From NCBI GenBank assembly GCA_017610225.1, contig JAFCCM010000017.1:1-51283 (forward strand): a stretch of DNA of 51,283 bases, given 5' to 3'. Source of the DNA: Candidatus Aenigmatarchaeota archaeon (GTDB lineage: Archaea; Aenigmatarchaeota; Aenigmatarchaeia; CG10238-14). This document shows positions 26,174 to 34,024 of the stretch, one piece after another. Both the position numbers and the translations under genes were made by a program. How positions within the stretch are numbered: the first letter of the stretch is position 1; each line of letters opens with the position of its first letter. Below the pieces are notes generated by a model. It saw nothing but the letters and a program-made list of their open reading frames with translations, had not been told where the DNA came from and ran no database searches.

Positions 26174-26389
26174 TTACATCAGAAATGGGAATAACCGCAC
26201 ATACCAAGGTTCCGGAGTTATCAAGTTATAGATTTGATAACTCATTTGTGCGAATAAAACCAGGATGAGTCCAGAACACAATATGATTATAAGGTTTAGT
26301 CTTTTGTTGTTTTGAAAATGAACTTCATTGTCTTCAGTGTCTTTACGATAACCTTCCACCAATGCTTGTTTCATCCATGTATCTGTCAT
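26174..26389 (-). CDS. small single-pass membrane protein
   Basis: The 71-residue protein has a charged N-terminal half (EGYRKDTEDNEVHFQNNKR), then a hydrophobic helix (LNLIIILCSGLILVLFAQM) and a short tail ending WYVRLFPFLM. AAAAGGAG precedes the ATG. It forms an opposite-strand trio with the next two genes. A role at the membrane, such as holin regulation or superinfection exclusion, is possible, but nothing specific is visible. Confidence 0.65.
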   Translation of the reverse strand: MTDTWMKQALVEGYRKDTEDNEVHFQNNKRLNLIIILCSGLILVLFAQMSYQIYNLITPEPWYVRLFPFLM

Positions 26390-26418
26390 TGTAAAAATCT
26401 CCTTTTATTAATGTTGGT

Positions 26419-26829
26419 TTATAAGTTTCTCCACGTGTTATCGGCAACCCAGTCATATGCATAAATAATACCATCTCTGGTAGATATCCATGTTTCTTCT
26501 GCCCTACCTGATTCTTCGGGCTCATATCGACCGGTTAAGATCATGGTCGACTCTTTTGAGGCAATGTAAACTACCTCACGTTGTTCTGTGATCTCCTGCC
26601 AGAAACACGCTTTTTCAAATAGGGAACGTTCAGGAATGATTACCACAATTGGTTGCTCTTTGGTTGATTTTATGGCATTGTCGATTAATTTAAAGATTAC
26701 AGTTTTTGGGTTTGCTTCAGCATCCAGACTTGTAGCTACATGTATCCCGCTATAGAATGAAAAACCAAACGCGCCAATGGTTAAGGGAATGATTAAAAGA
26801 CCGAGAAACTTTTTTAATACCTTTTTCAT
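26419..26829 (-). CDS. membrane-anchored or secreted protein of unknown function
   Basis: The N-terminus is basic then hydrophobic (MKKVLKKF LGLLIIPLTIGAFGFSF), a signal anchor or signal peptide. It is followed by about 105 soluble residues with VVIIPERSLFEKACFW and REVVYIASKEST. No family is recognised. AAAGGAG lies upstream. It is the central gene of a three-gene opposite-strand unit, and its soluble part probably faces the periplasm or cell exterior. Confidence 0.65.
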   Translation of the reverse strand: MKKVLKKFLGLLIIPLTIGAFGFSFYSGIHVATSLDAEANPKTVIFKLIDNAIKSTKEQPIVVIIPERSLFEKACFWQEITEQREVVYIASKESTMILTGRYEPEESGRAEETWISTRDGIIYAYDWVADNTWRNL

Positions 26830-26841
26830 AATGTAACTCCT

Positions 26842-27024
26842 TTAAATATGATCCGTATTAGTTGGATCTGTGGATAATATAGACTTAACATCTGAAAAGT
26901 CAAGTCTCCCCTCTAGAACTCTCATTGGTAATATTATTGCGCCAATAAACATTCCTACAAAGGCACCAATCATTGATAGGATCATTACTCCAATTATGCT
27001 TATTAAAAGACCCATTTGTCTCAC
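26842..27024 (-). CDS. small hydrophobic membrane protein (GTG start)
   Basis: It is 60 residues with a glycine-rich hydrophobic stretch (LLISIIGVMILSMIGAFVG) containing GxxxG spacing, and an acidic tail. A GGAGG site lies seven bases before the GTG; the nearby ATG at 27015 is too far from it. It is the first gene of the opposite-strand unit. Size and glycine zipper fit a small pore or helper protein, but the function is unknown. Confidence 0.6.
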   Translation of the reverse strand: MRQMGLLISIIGVMILSMIGAFVGMFIGAIILPMRVLEGRLDFSDVKSILSTDPTNTDHI

Positions 27025-27172
27025 GCTATTACCTCCAAGATTAAAACCAAATTACTTCTTTCACTAATTAATATATATAGATATCAAAAATATAAATGGA
27101 ATATTTCAATAAGAAACTATTTTTTTTATTAGTAACAAATATTTAAATATATAAAAGGAAGGAATATTTAAT
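27025..27172. promoter_or_regulatory. divergent intergenic promoter region
   Basis: 148 bases separate the opposite-strand unit from the nucleotide-gene operon. The stretch is almost pure A/T, with TATATATAGATAT at 27073-27085 and a TATAAAT at 27091-27097. No clear -35 and -10 pair is seen. GGAAGGAA near 27156 is the ribosome-binding site of the next gene. Confidence 0.3.
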
Positions 27173-27754
27173 ATGGACGAATATGATATTGTAATGTTGT
27201 ATAGTGGCGGTGCTGATAGTCGATTAATGATTGAAATGGCACTAAGAGCAGGGAAGAACCCTTATTGTATTTTGATTGATTATGGTCAAAAACATATTGA
27301 AGAATTAGATTTTGCAATTGTACAACTTAAGGCACTTGATGTTAAGAATCAAATTATTAAAGTTAGTGGGTTGAATATACAAAGTGGTTTGACTGGAGAT
27401 TTAATTGAAGGAAGATGGGAGACTGTCAATGAAATGAATGTTCCTGGACGAAATACAATTTTTATTGCTTTAGCTATCAGTGTTGCAGAGAATAAGGGAA
27501 TAAACGAAGTATGGTATGGAGCTGATTACTCAGATAGAATAAATTTATTTCCAGATTGTTATCAGGAATATGTTGTAAAGATGAATGAATTGTTAGCAAT
27601 ATGTGGAGTTCAACCAATTAAGCTTGTTGCTCCATTATTGGGAATGACCAAAGAATTAATTTATGAAATTTTGGGTCAATATGGTATTGAAGAAGATGAT
27701 ATGTATAGTGGTTATGAAGAACCAAAAATACAAAGTACGGAGGTAGGTTGTTAA
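27173..27754 (+). CDS. queC: QueC-like 7-cyano-7-deazaguanine synthase, lacking the zinc tail
   Basis: PP-loop ATPase: LYSGGADSR (residues 9-17), IDYGQKH, VPGRNTIFIALAIS and GADYSD follow QueC order. QueC turns carboxy-deazaguanine into preQ0 using ATP and ammonia. The usual C-terminal zinc site (C-x-C-G-x-C-x2-C) is missing; the protein ends QSTEVGC, one cysteine from the stop. No QueD, QueE, FolE or DNA transglycosylase is seen in the window. It could act on scavenged precursor for base modification, or on another substrate. Confidence 0.75.
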   Translation: MDEYDIVMLYSGGADSRLMIEMALRAGKNPYCILIDYGQKHIEELDFAIVQLKALDVKNQIIKVSGLNIQSGLTGDLIEGRWETVNEMNVPGRNTIFIALAISVAENKGINEVWYGADYSDRINLFPDCYQEYVVKMNELLAICGVQPIKLVAPLLGMTKELIYEILGQYGIEEDDMYSGYEEPKIQSTEVGC

Positions 27755-28095
27755 TGGATTTTAATGAGTATCAAAAAGAAACAAGAAAAACTGATTTGGG
27801 AACATCAGCACAAGATTGCTTAGAACCAGGCTGGTTATATTATGCTTTGGGAATAGCGGGAGAAACTGGAGAGCTAATTGAAAAAATTAAAAAACTATTT
27901 AGAGATACAGGCGGAACTATTACCGAAGGATTCAAAAAACAAATTATAAAAGAGATGGGAGATTGTTTGTGGTATCATGCAAGATTAGCTGATACTCTTG
28001 GAATTAGATTTAATGATGTCGCTGAACAGAACATTGAAAAACTATTAGATCGTCTTGAACGAGGAAAATTACATGGTGAAGGAGATGAGAGATAG
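27754..28095 (+). CDS. MazG-like nucleoside triphosphate pyrophosphohydrolase
   Basis: YYALGIAGETGELIEKIKKLFRD carries the first helix acid pair (GE-GEL-EK), and KEMGDCLWYHARLAD the second (E--D), which bind Mg2+ in the all-alpha NTP pyrophosphohydrolase fold. Such enzymes clean non-canonical NTPs or lower ppGpp. The ATG overlaps the stop of the QueC-like gene (TAATG), with GGAGG just upstream. 113 residues, a single domain. Confidence 0.82.
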   Translation: MDFNEYQKETRKTDLGTSAQDCLEPGWLYYALGIAGETGELIEKIKKLFRDTGGTITEGFKKQIIKEMGDCLWYHARLADTLGIRFNDVAEQNIEKLLDRLERGKLHGEGDER

Positions 28096-28096
28096 T

Positions 28097-28630
28097 ATGG
28101 ATTGGGATGAATGGTATCATGAATTATGTGTGACAGTTTCAAAAAAGAGTCAATGTTTATCAAGACATATTGGAGCTATATTAGTTCGTGATAAAGCAGT
28201 TATATGCCAAGGATACAATGGCCCTCCTAGAAATATTCCACACTGTGGTATAAGGCATCAAATAGATCCTTTATTAATGTCTAAATATGAAAAGTTAGAT
28301 AAAGATTTGGCTATTGTAAAAGATATGGAAATGAAAATATGTCCTCGTTATTTATTGGGATATAAATCTGGAGAAGGACTTGATTTGTGTGTAGCTGGAC
28401 ATGGTGAGGAAAATGTGATACTTAACGCTGCAAGAATGGGAATTTGTACAAAAGGTACAAAGATGTATATGAATTGTCAAATACCATGCAAGAACTGTCT
28501 TATTAAAATTATAAATGCTGGAGTAGAAGAAATAATTGTTACAGGTTTTAAATTTTATGATATATCATCAGAATATCTATTAAAAAATAGCAATTTAAAA
28601 TATAGAGTATATGATCATTTAAGAAATTAA
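28097..28630 (+). CDS. dCMP deaminase-family protein
   Basis: Zinc ligands are seen in GHGEEN (H102 with catalytic Glu104; usually HAE) and IPCKNC (C131, C134). CLSRHIGAILVRDKAVICQGYNG is the typical N-terminal block. It converts dCMP to dUMP for thymidylate supply. An insert of about 30 residues between the block and the zinc site contains extra Cys and His. The ATG follows the MazG stop; GAAGGAG is a little far (12 bases), and earlier in-frame starts exist at 28073 and 28085. Confidence 0.85.
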   Translation: MDWDEWYHELCVTVSKKSQCLSRHIGAILVRDKAVICQGYNGPPRNIPHCGIRHQIDPLLMSKYEKLDKDLAIVKDMEMKICPRYLLGYKSGEGLDLCVAGHGEENVILNAARMGICTKGTKMYMNCQIPCKNCLIKIINAGVEEIIVTGFKFYDISSEYLLKNSNLKYRVYDHLRN

Positions 28631-28649
28631 TAAGTGGAGATTATATAAA

Positions 28650-29320
28650 ATGTTATGTGATTATGGTTGTGGACAAAAAGCAAATTATGAACTTCAAAAT
28701 GGCAAAAAATGTTGTTGTAAAAGTCATAATTCTTGTCCAAAAGTATGTGAAAAAAGAAGTAATTCTTTAAAAGGGACTAGGTTAGGTAAAGATAATCCAT
28801 TTTATGGAAAAACACATTCTAAACGGGGAAAAGAAATCTTAAGAAATAATATGTTAGGTTCTAATAATCCATGTTATAAAAAAAGATATAGCAAAGAAGA
28901 ACGAAATGAAATGAGTAGAATTGTAAAAAAAGCATGGGTAGATAATAGTGAGTTAAAAGATAAAGCAAGAAAACGAGGTTTAGATAATTTTAAAAATGAA
29001 GAATATTTACGAAAATTCATTAAAGGATGTAGTAGCAAACCCAATAATCATGAAAAATTTTTAATTAAACATTTCAAAAATTTGGGCTTAAATTTTAAAT
29101 ATGTTGGAAATTATAAAAAATGGATTGGAGGAAAAACCCAGATTTTATTATGGGCAATTTGATTATTGAATATTTTGGAAAATATTGGCATGAGAAGGCT
29201 GATGTTGAAATAAGAACAAATCATTTTAAAATGTATGGTTATGAAACGCTAGTAATATGGGAAGATGAACTGAAAGATTTATGTAAACTAAAATCAAAAC
29301 TATTTCAGTTTGTTATTTAG
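28650..29320 (+). pseudogene. homing endonuclease, Cys-module/Vsr-like, split by a frameshift
   Basis: The first frame gives the shared module (LCDYGCGQKANYEL..KKCCCK), a basic linker and a start of the nuclease fold (FKYVGNYKKWIGGK), then runs off at 29162. One frame back, the protein continues as PDFIMGNLIIEYFG, KYWHEKAD and LVIWEDEL, completing a Vsr-like core. One extra A in the AAAAA run near 29132 would join them. It may be a real mutation, a sequencing error in a homopolymer, or a -1 ribosomal frameshift. Confidence 0.75.
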
Positions 29321-29330
29321 GAGAAATATA

Positions 29331-29915
29331 ATGTCTGAAAAATATCTTGATGTAAATACAGTAAGCAAACATCCAACTCATTTTTTAAGAGCAGTTGAGT
29401 TGATTTATAAAGCAAGAAAAAAATATAAGGTTCCGTCTGAAAATTGGCCACATCCAACCGAATATAAATTCGGTATTCCAAACGATCATTATTACGCAGA
29501 GATTTTTACTGACGGGATGGACTGGCAACCTTCATATTGGGTTATTGAAGAACATTCTTTGAGGGAACCGGAAATCCAACCGCTTATTATTTTTAATCAA
29601 AATGAAGCAAGAAATAAATTTAATTCTTGTTATTTTGGGGAATTAATTCATGCTATGCTTTATTATAGACGAGATATATTATGGGCGATGAAATGTGATT
29701 ATGGATACTTTACAGATAGTATATGGCCATTTTTAACATTATTTAAAGATGAAACAAGGTACCAAAACATGAAGTTATATGCTTTTGAACATGCATCACA
29801 AACACGAGTTGTTTTTTGGTTGAATACATATTTTATACCGGAGGTATATCGTGATAAAAGAAAAAGTAATTGGGATAATAGGGACCAGGAAGAGGGACAC
29901 CTCGGCGGCATTTAA
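29331..29915 (+). CDS. protein of unknown function (194 residues)
   Basis: I do not recognise the family. It is rich in aromatic residues (HYYAEIFTDGMDWQPSYWVI, LIHAMLYYRRDILWAMKCDY) and has no signal or membrane segment. AGGAG precedes the ATG at 29331; the frame extends 21 bases upstream without a site. The last 22 codons overlap the next gene, whose start lies inside this frame. Conserved Trp, Tyr and acidic residues suggest a folded enzyme or binding domain. Confidence 0.6.
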   Translation: MSEKYLDVNTVSKHPTHFLRAVELIYKARKKYKVPSENWPHPTEYKFGIPNDHYYAEIFTDGMDWQPSYWVIEEHSLREPEIQPLIIFNQNEARNKFNSCYFGELIHAMLYYRRDILWAMKCDYGYFTDSIWPFLTLFKDETRYQNMKLYAFEHASQTRVVFWLNTYFIPEVYRDKRKSNWDNRDQEEGHLGGI

Positions 29916-30252
29916 AAAAATAAAAGAAGCGTTTAATGAAATATATGAAGAAGGAAATATCATATGTTCAGGCGGATGTCCAAAGGGTGCAGATCGTTAT
30001 GCTGAACAACTTGCTAAATCAATTGGAGCACCAATTCTCATATATTATCCGAATTATAAAAGATATGGTCGTGGTGCACCAATTGTAAGAAATGATGATG
30101 TGGCAAAAAATAGCGATCTTATTATTGCATGTGTTATGAAACCAGAGGATGGAATTACAGAAGTCCTTAAACGAAAAACTGGTGGAACAGAAGATACATT
30201 GAGAAAGTTTATTAAATATAATATAGATAAATCGAAAATCTTTTTAGTGTGA
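29851..30252 (+). CDS. SLOG-fold protein (DUF2493/YspA-like)
   Basis: VIGIIGTRKRD opens a Rossmann-like fold. CSGGCPKGADRYAEQLA near residues 39-55 is the nucleotide-binding signature of the SLOG group, followed by GAPIVRNDDVAKNSDLIIACV and KTGGTEDTLR. SLOG proteins bind or hydrolyse nucleotides and sense nucleotide-derived signals. Start is GTG with CGGAGG; the overlap with the previous gene is 65 bases. The neighbours also handle nucleotides. Specific ligand unknown. Confidence 0.78.
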   Translation: MIKEKVIGIIGTRKRDTSAAFKKIKEAFNEIYEEGNIICSGGCPKGADRYAEQLAKSIGAPILIYYPNYKRYGRGAPIVRNDDVAKNSDLIIACVMKPEDGITEVLKRKTGGTEDTLRKFIKYNIDKSKIFLV

Positions 30253-30266
30253 AAGGAATGAATAAA

Positions 30267-30959
30267 ATGACTAAAGTTGTACATTGTAAAAAGGAATCTT
30301 ATGATATTTATATAGGAAGACCAAGCAAATGGGGCAATCCATATTCAATAGGAAAAGACGGAAGCAGAGAAGATGTTATCAAAAAATATAAAAAATATAT
30401 ATTATCCAATAAAAAACTTTTGAATAGTCTTTGTGAACTACAAGGAAAAGTGCTTGGTTGTTGGTGTAAACCAAAAGAATGTCATGGTGATGTTCTAGTT
30501 AGATTAATAAATGAAAGGAGACAGAAAAAAATGAAACGAGTTATAATTGAATCACCATATGCTGGAGATATTCCTATGAACGAAATATATGGTGAATTAT
30601 GTATGAATGATTGTTTAGTTAATCATAATGAATCCCCATATGCATCTCATTTACTTTATACTAGAACATGGGTATTGAGAGATGATCATCCAGAAGAACG
30701 TAAGCTTGGAATTGATGCTGGTTTTTATTGGCGTGAAGTTGCTGAGCAAAGTAATTTTTATGTTGATCTTGGGCTGACAGATGGCATGAAATTGGGTATG
30801 AAAGATTGTGCAGAGAAATTAAAACCATTTGCAGCAAGACATCTTCCAAATGATTTATGGGAACGATTTCTTGAGATTTGTAAAAGTGAAGGTTTATACC
30901 CACCTGAAAGATCAGAGTATTTAAGAAAGTATTTTGAAGTAAAGGAGAATAGTGAATAA
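30267..30959 (+). CDS. DUF4326 plus DUF7768 two-domain protein
   Basis: The first domain has IGRPSKWGNPYSIG and VLGCWCKPKECHGDVL, the DUF4326 signature. The second begins at an internal Met (residue 89) with IIESPYAGDI, YGELCMNDCLVNHNESPYASHLLYTR and KLGIDAG, a DUF7768-type domain. Both are small phage-associated domains of unknown biochemistry; the second resembles nucleoside deoxyribosyltransferase-like folds. The ATG at 30267 has AAAGGAA; the GTG at 30249 is an alternative. They are usually separate proteins, so this is a fusion or two products from one frame. Confidence 0.75.
   Translation: MTKVVHCKKESYDIYIGRPSKWGNPYSIGKDGSREDVIKKYKKYILSNKKLLNSLCELQGKVLGCWCKPKECHGDVLVRLINERRQKKMKRVIIESPYAGDIPMNEIYGELCMNDCLVNHNESPYASHLLYTRTWVLRDDHPEERKLGIDAGFYWREVAEQSNFYVDLGLTDGMKLGMKDCAEKLKPFAARHLPNDLWERFLEICKSEGLYPPERSEYLRKYFEVKENSE
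30516..30533 (+). promoter_or_regulatory. internal ribosome-binding site and start codon
   Basis: AAAGGAG sits before an in-frame ATG at 30531, exactly where DUF7768-like sequence begins. It could yield the second domain alone in addition to the full protein. Spacing is about 10 bases, at the long end of the normal range. Confidence 0.5.
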
Positions 30960-31420
30960 TGCAAACTATATATCTAGTAGGGCAAATTTCACCGAAGTTT
31001 GAAATTACATATCAATGGAGAAAGTATGTAAGAGATTATTTTAAAGATGATGAAGATAAATATATTATAGATCCATGCGCAAATCTATTTAATAAAAAAG
31101 TTCTAGCAGAAAACCGATATGCTATTTCTGACAACCATAGAGAGAGTGGAATGGATGTGATTGTTCCAAAAGATTTAACATTTGTATTAAGATCAGATAT
31201 AGCTATTATAAATTTAAATCAATATGATCCTGATAAAGAACTTTTAGGTAGCTATTATGAAATGGCATGGCTATATTTGCATCCTGAGAAAACAGTTATT
31301 GCATTTGCAGATAATTTGGAAAGATATAACTGTAAACATCCTTTTGTTACACAAACAGTTAATACTTGGTGTGATAATGAAGAAGAAGCATGTAATATAA
31401 TTGAAACATATTTTAATTAA
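30959..31420 (+). CDS. nucleoside 2-deoxyribosyltransferase-like protein
   Basis: IYLVGQISPKFEITYQWR at the start is the phosphate and base-binding strand-loop. FVLRSDIAIINLNQYDP followed by LLGSYYEMAWLY places the catalytic Glu (E101) as in PF05014 enzymes. The fold exchanges or hydrolyses N-glycosidic bonds of deoxynucleosides and is related to TIR-type NAD-cleaving folds. The start overlaps the preceding stop. Substrate could be a modified or salvage nucleoside; a counter-defence role is possible but not shown. Confidence 0.7.
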   Translation: MQTIYLVGQISPKFEITYQWRKYVRDYFKDDEDKYIIDPCANLFNKKVLAENRYAISDNHRESGMDVIVPKDLTFVLRSDIAIINLNQYDPDKELLGSYYEMAWLYLHPEKTVIAFADNLERYNCKHPFVTQTVNTWCDNEEEACNIIETYFN

Positions 31421-31432
31421 AGAGGAATGAAA

Positions 31433-32308
31433 ATGAAAGTATGTAGTTATGGTTGTGGTCAAGAAGCTAAATATTATCTAAGATTTAAACATACAACCAA
31501 TAAATGGTGTTGTAGCAAAAACTACAATGCCTGTCCAGTGAAACGAATACATTCAGGTAAGTCACAGAAAGGCAAAGAATGTTCAGAACAACGTAAACAA
31601 AAAATAAGTAAAGCACAAAAAGGCAGAACATGGGAAGAAATTCATGGCAAGGAAAAAAGCAAAATATTAAAGTATAAAAAAAGCATGGAAAGAAAAGGAA
31701 AAAGCTACGAAGAACTTTATGGCAAAGAAAAAGCTAAAGCACTTAGAGAAGAGAGAAAAATAAGAATTTCTAAAATACATAAAAAATATCCATTCTTTTC
31801 AAAGATAGAAGAGATGAGGTATAATCCATGTAAACCAAACGAAAAAGAAATTCAAGTTCATTGTAAAAATCATGAATGTAATAATTCAAAAGAAAAAGGT
31901 GGATGGTTTACATCGACATTGATACAAATACAAGAAAGAATAAGACAACTTGAAGATGGAAATGGAGGATGCTATTTATATTGTTCACAAAAATGTAAAG
32001 ATGAATGTATATTATATAATGTTCATTCAGATCCATATAAAGAAAAAACTGAAAAAACATATACACAAGAAGAATATCAAACATTCAGAGAATATGTTTT
32101 AGAGCGTGATAATAATACATGCCAATATTGTGGTAAAATAGCAGATCATGTTCACCACGAACGACCACAAAAACTTGAACCATTTTTTGCATTAGATCCA
32201 GACCTAGCATGGTCTGTGTGTAAAAAATGTCACTACGAAAAAGGACATAAAGATGAGTGTAATACTTGGAATCTAGCAAATAAAATATGTAATCAGGAGG
32301 GGATTTAA
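31433..32308 (+). CDS. HNH homing endonuclease, paralogue of the gene at 2268
   Basis: The N-terminal Cys module is slightly altered (VCSYGCGQEAKYYL ... KWCCSK). A basic linker with KGRTWEEIHGKEK and GKSYEELYGKEK repeats replaces most NUMOD3 units. The middle block (EIQVHCKN-EC) and the C-terminal HNH (CQYCGKIADHVHHERP ... CKKCHYEKGHK) are very like the gene at 2268. AGAGG sits seven bases before the ATG at 31433; an ATG two codons earlier is possible. Confidence 0.87.
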   Translation: MKVCSYGCGQEAKYYLRFKHTTNKWCCSKNYNACPVKRIHSGKSQKGKECSEQRKQKISKAQKGRTWEEIHGKEKSKILKYKKSMERKGKSYEELYGKEKAKALREERKIRISKIHKKYPFFSKIEEMRYNPCKPNEKEIQVHCKNHECNNSKEKGGWFTSTLIQIQERIRQLEDGNGGCYLYCSQKCKDECILYNVHSDPYKEKTEKTYTQEEYQTFREYVLERDNNTCQYCGKIADHVHHERPQKLEPFFALDPDLAWSVCKKCHYEKGHKDECNTWNLANKICNQEGI

Positions 32309-32310
32309 CA

Positions 32311-32769
32311 ATGAAGAATTATGAACGAAGCGAAGAAGAAGAAAAACAAATGAATAAAAAAACAGCAGGAAGATTCAGCGAAGGAAAAATTCGTTATGAT
32401 TTAATTGCTCCTTGGGCATTAGAACAAATTGCCATAGTTTATACTTACGGCACAATCAAATATAATGATGATAACTGGTGGAAAGGTTTGCGGTGGAAAA
32501 AAGATGTTTTTGGATGTATTCTAAGACATGTATGGAAATGGTTTCGTGGTGAAAAAAATGACGACGAAAGCGGTTTACATCATTTAGCTCATGCAGCATG
32601 GAACTGTATGGCATTGATGGAATATGAAAGAAATGGAGTTGGCATTGATGATCGAGTTCCTTATGTATTGGATTTAATGGATGATGAACAACGAGAAAAA
32701 CGAATTAAGGTATGGAGAGATTTAGCTTCTCAAGGCAAAGAAGAAGAGTATAATGGCTTAGAAGTATAA
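32311..32769 (+). CDS. DUF5664/dATP-dGTP diphosphohydrolase-family protein
   Basis: GKIRYDLIAPWALEQIAIVYTYGTIKY, then NWWKGLRW, HVWKWFRGE and LHHLAHAAWNCMAL, match the phage DUF5664 family. Some members are annotated as dATP/dGTP diphosphohydrolases, using an all-alpha MazG-like metal site. It would tune the dNTP pool. AGGAGG precedes the ATG. It sits in the nucleotide gene run immediately after a homing endonuclease. Purine preference is not readable. Confidence 0.75.
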   Translation: MKNYERSEEEEKQMNKKTAGRFSEGKIRYDLIAPWALEQIAIVYTYGTIKYNDDNWWKGLRWKKDVFGCILRHVWKWFRGEKNDDESGLHHLAHAAWNCMALMEYERNGVGIDDRVPYVLDLMDDEQREKRIKVWRDLASQGKEEEYNGLEV

Positions 32770-32815
32770 AAAAATATAAGGAACATAATATAAATGAATA
32801 ATTAAAAGGAGTAAA

Positions 32816-33424
32816 ATGGCAGAAAAAAAGAAGTTTGAAGAAACAAGAAAACGTGATAAAGAAGACGAAGACAAAATTATTTTCGATTCAAAGGGTATAG
32901 ATGAAAGAATGGAGAAACACTTTTCAGAAATTAACATTATAGGTGAACACCCTCCAGGAACAATTATGCGTGTAGGTGAAAACCTTGATAGTCAAAATAT
33001 GGGAAAAGTTGCGAATGCTGGTATGACTGGGGATGATAGCAAAACATCTACTCGTTTACTAGAAAAGAACTGGAGCCCATTAATAGTTAGAAAATATTAT
33101 GTTGCAAACTGGCCTTTATATGTCGGGATAATATGTGATTGCAATTTAAATGATTTGGATCAAGTAGTTTTGAATACAGTTGATGAAGCTAGAGATTTAG
33201 GATTTTTAAATGGAAATATTCAAGATGTTAGAAATTTTTGTGGTTTCCTAAGTGATCAATTAGATAATTATTATAATTCTATAAAGAAAGGTTCTGTTGA
33301 GGGATTGGGTATTGCTTGGTATGTGGACAAAATGTTTTGTTCTTCATTGAGTAAAGACATGATGGTTCATAAATCTTGTCGAGACGAATTTTATTCAATT
33401 TTAAGAATTCTTCCTCATATATAA
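32816..33424 (+). CDS. protein of unknown function (202 residues)
   Basis: No family is recognised. The N-terminal 60 residues are highly charged and probably disordered (KKKFEETRKRDKEDEDK). The C-terminal part is a folded, mostly helical domain with VRKYYVANWPLYVGIICDCNLNDLD separated by loops from VEGLGIAWYVDKMFC. AAAAGGAG fixes the ATG. Nothing in the context points to one function. Confidence 0.65.
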   Translation: MAEKKKFEETRKRDKEDEDKIIFDSKGIDERMEKHFSEINIIGEHPPGTIMRVGENLDSQNMGKVANAGMTGDDSKTSTRLLEKNWSPLIVRKYYVANWPLYVGIICDCNLNDLDQVVLNTVDEARDLGFLNGNIQDVRNFCGFLSDQLDNYYNSIKKGSVEGLGIAWYVDKMFCSSLSKDMMVHKSCRDEFYSILRILPHI

Positions 33425-33439
33425 TTATAGGAGACGAAT

Positions 33440-33790
33440 ATGCTATTGAGAAATAAATATATAAAAAAAAGTTGGGGTTGGGAATTATGGTTTGATAATA
33501 ATGAGTTATATTGTGGTAAAGTCCTTTTTATTGAAAAAGATAAATGGTCATCTAAAAGAAAGTATCATTATCATAAATTGAAAACTGAAACTTTTTTAAT
33601 TATTGAAGGTACATTGATTCTTGATTGGATCGATGAAAATAATAGAGTACATACAGAAACATTAAAAAACTATAATTCATTTAGAATCGAATCACATGTT
33701 AAACATAGATTTACAACTCAGTCAAAAAATGGATGTAAATTTATTGAAGTTTCAACTACACATAGTGATAATGATTCATATCGTTGTTAA
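33440..33790 (+). CDS. cupin-domain protein, sugar-isomerase-like
   Basis: Single cupin barrel: KYHYHKLKTETFLIIEGTLIL holds the HxH and Glu metal ligands, and FRIESHVKHRFTT the second-motif His. KSWGWELWFDNNELYCGKVL resembles the entry of phosphomannose or lyxose isomerase-type cupins. It may isomerise or bind a sugar, which would fit the glycan genes although it is 10 kb away. TAGGAG lies before the ATG. Confidence 0.75.
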   Translation: MLLRNKYIKKSWGWELWFDNNELYCGKVLFIEKDKWSSKRKYHYHKLKTETFLIIEGTLILDWIDENNRVHTETLKNYNSFRIESHVKHRFTTQSKNGCKFIEVSTTHSDNDSYRC

Positions 33791-33792
33791 AA

Positions 33793-34011
33793 ATGGTAAA
33801 AGAATACAAAAGAATCATTTATTGGGTAAACACAAAAAAGTTCTGTGGCGCTATTGCTGTAGATCAAAATGGTGAAGTATATAAATATGATACGGCGCCA
33901 TGTTATAGATGGATGAGCGGTAAAAAATTTAGCAAGATGTTAAACTATTTAAAGTATAAAAAATATTTATTATCTTGTAAACAAATAGGGAAGGATGTAG
34001 ATCCCTTTTGA
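33793..34011 (+). CDS. 72-residue protein of unknown function
   Basis: It is a basic, aromatic-rich soluble protein (IIYWVNTKKFCGAIAVDQNGEVYKYD ... CYRWMSGKKF), possibly a small DNA- or RNA-binding fold. The ATG follows the cupin stop by two bases without a good ribosome-binding site, so translation probably relies on coupling. A TTG three codons earlier is less likely. Confidence 0.55.
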   Translation: MVKEYKRIIYWVNTKKFCGAIAVDQNGEVYKYDTAPCYRWMSGKKFSKMLNYLKYKKYLLSCKQIGKDVDPF

Positions 34012-34024
34012 AAGGATTTATAAA

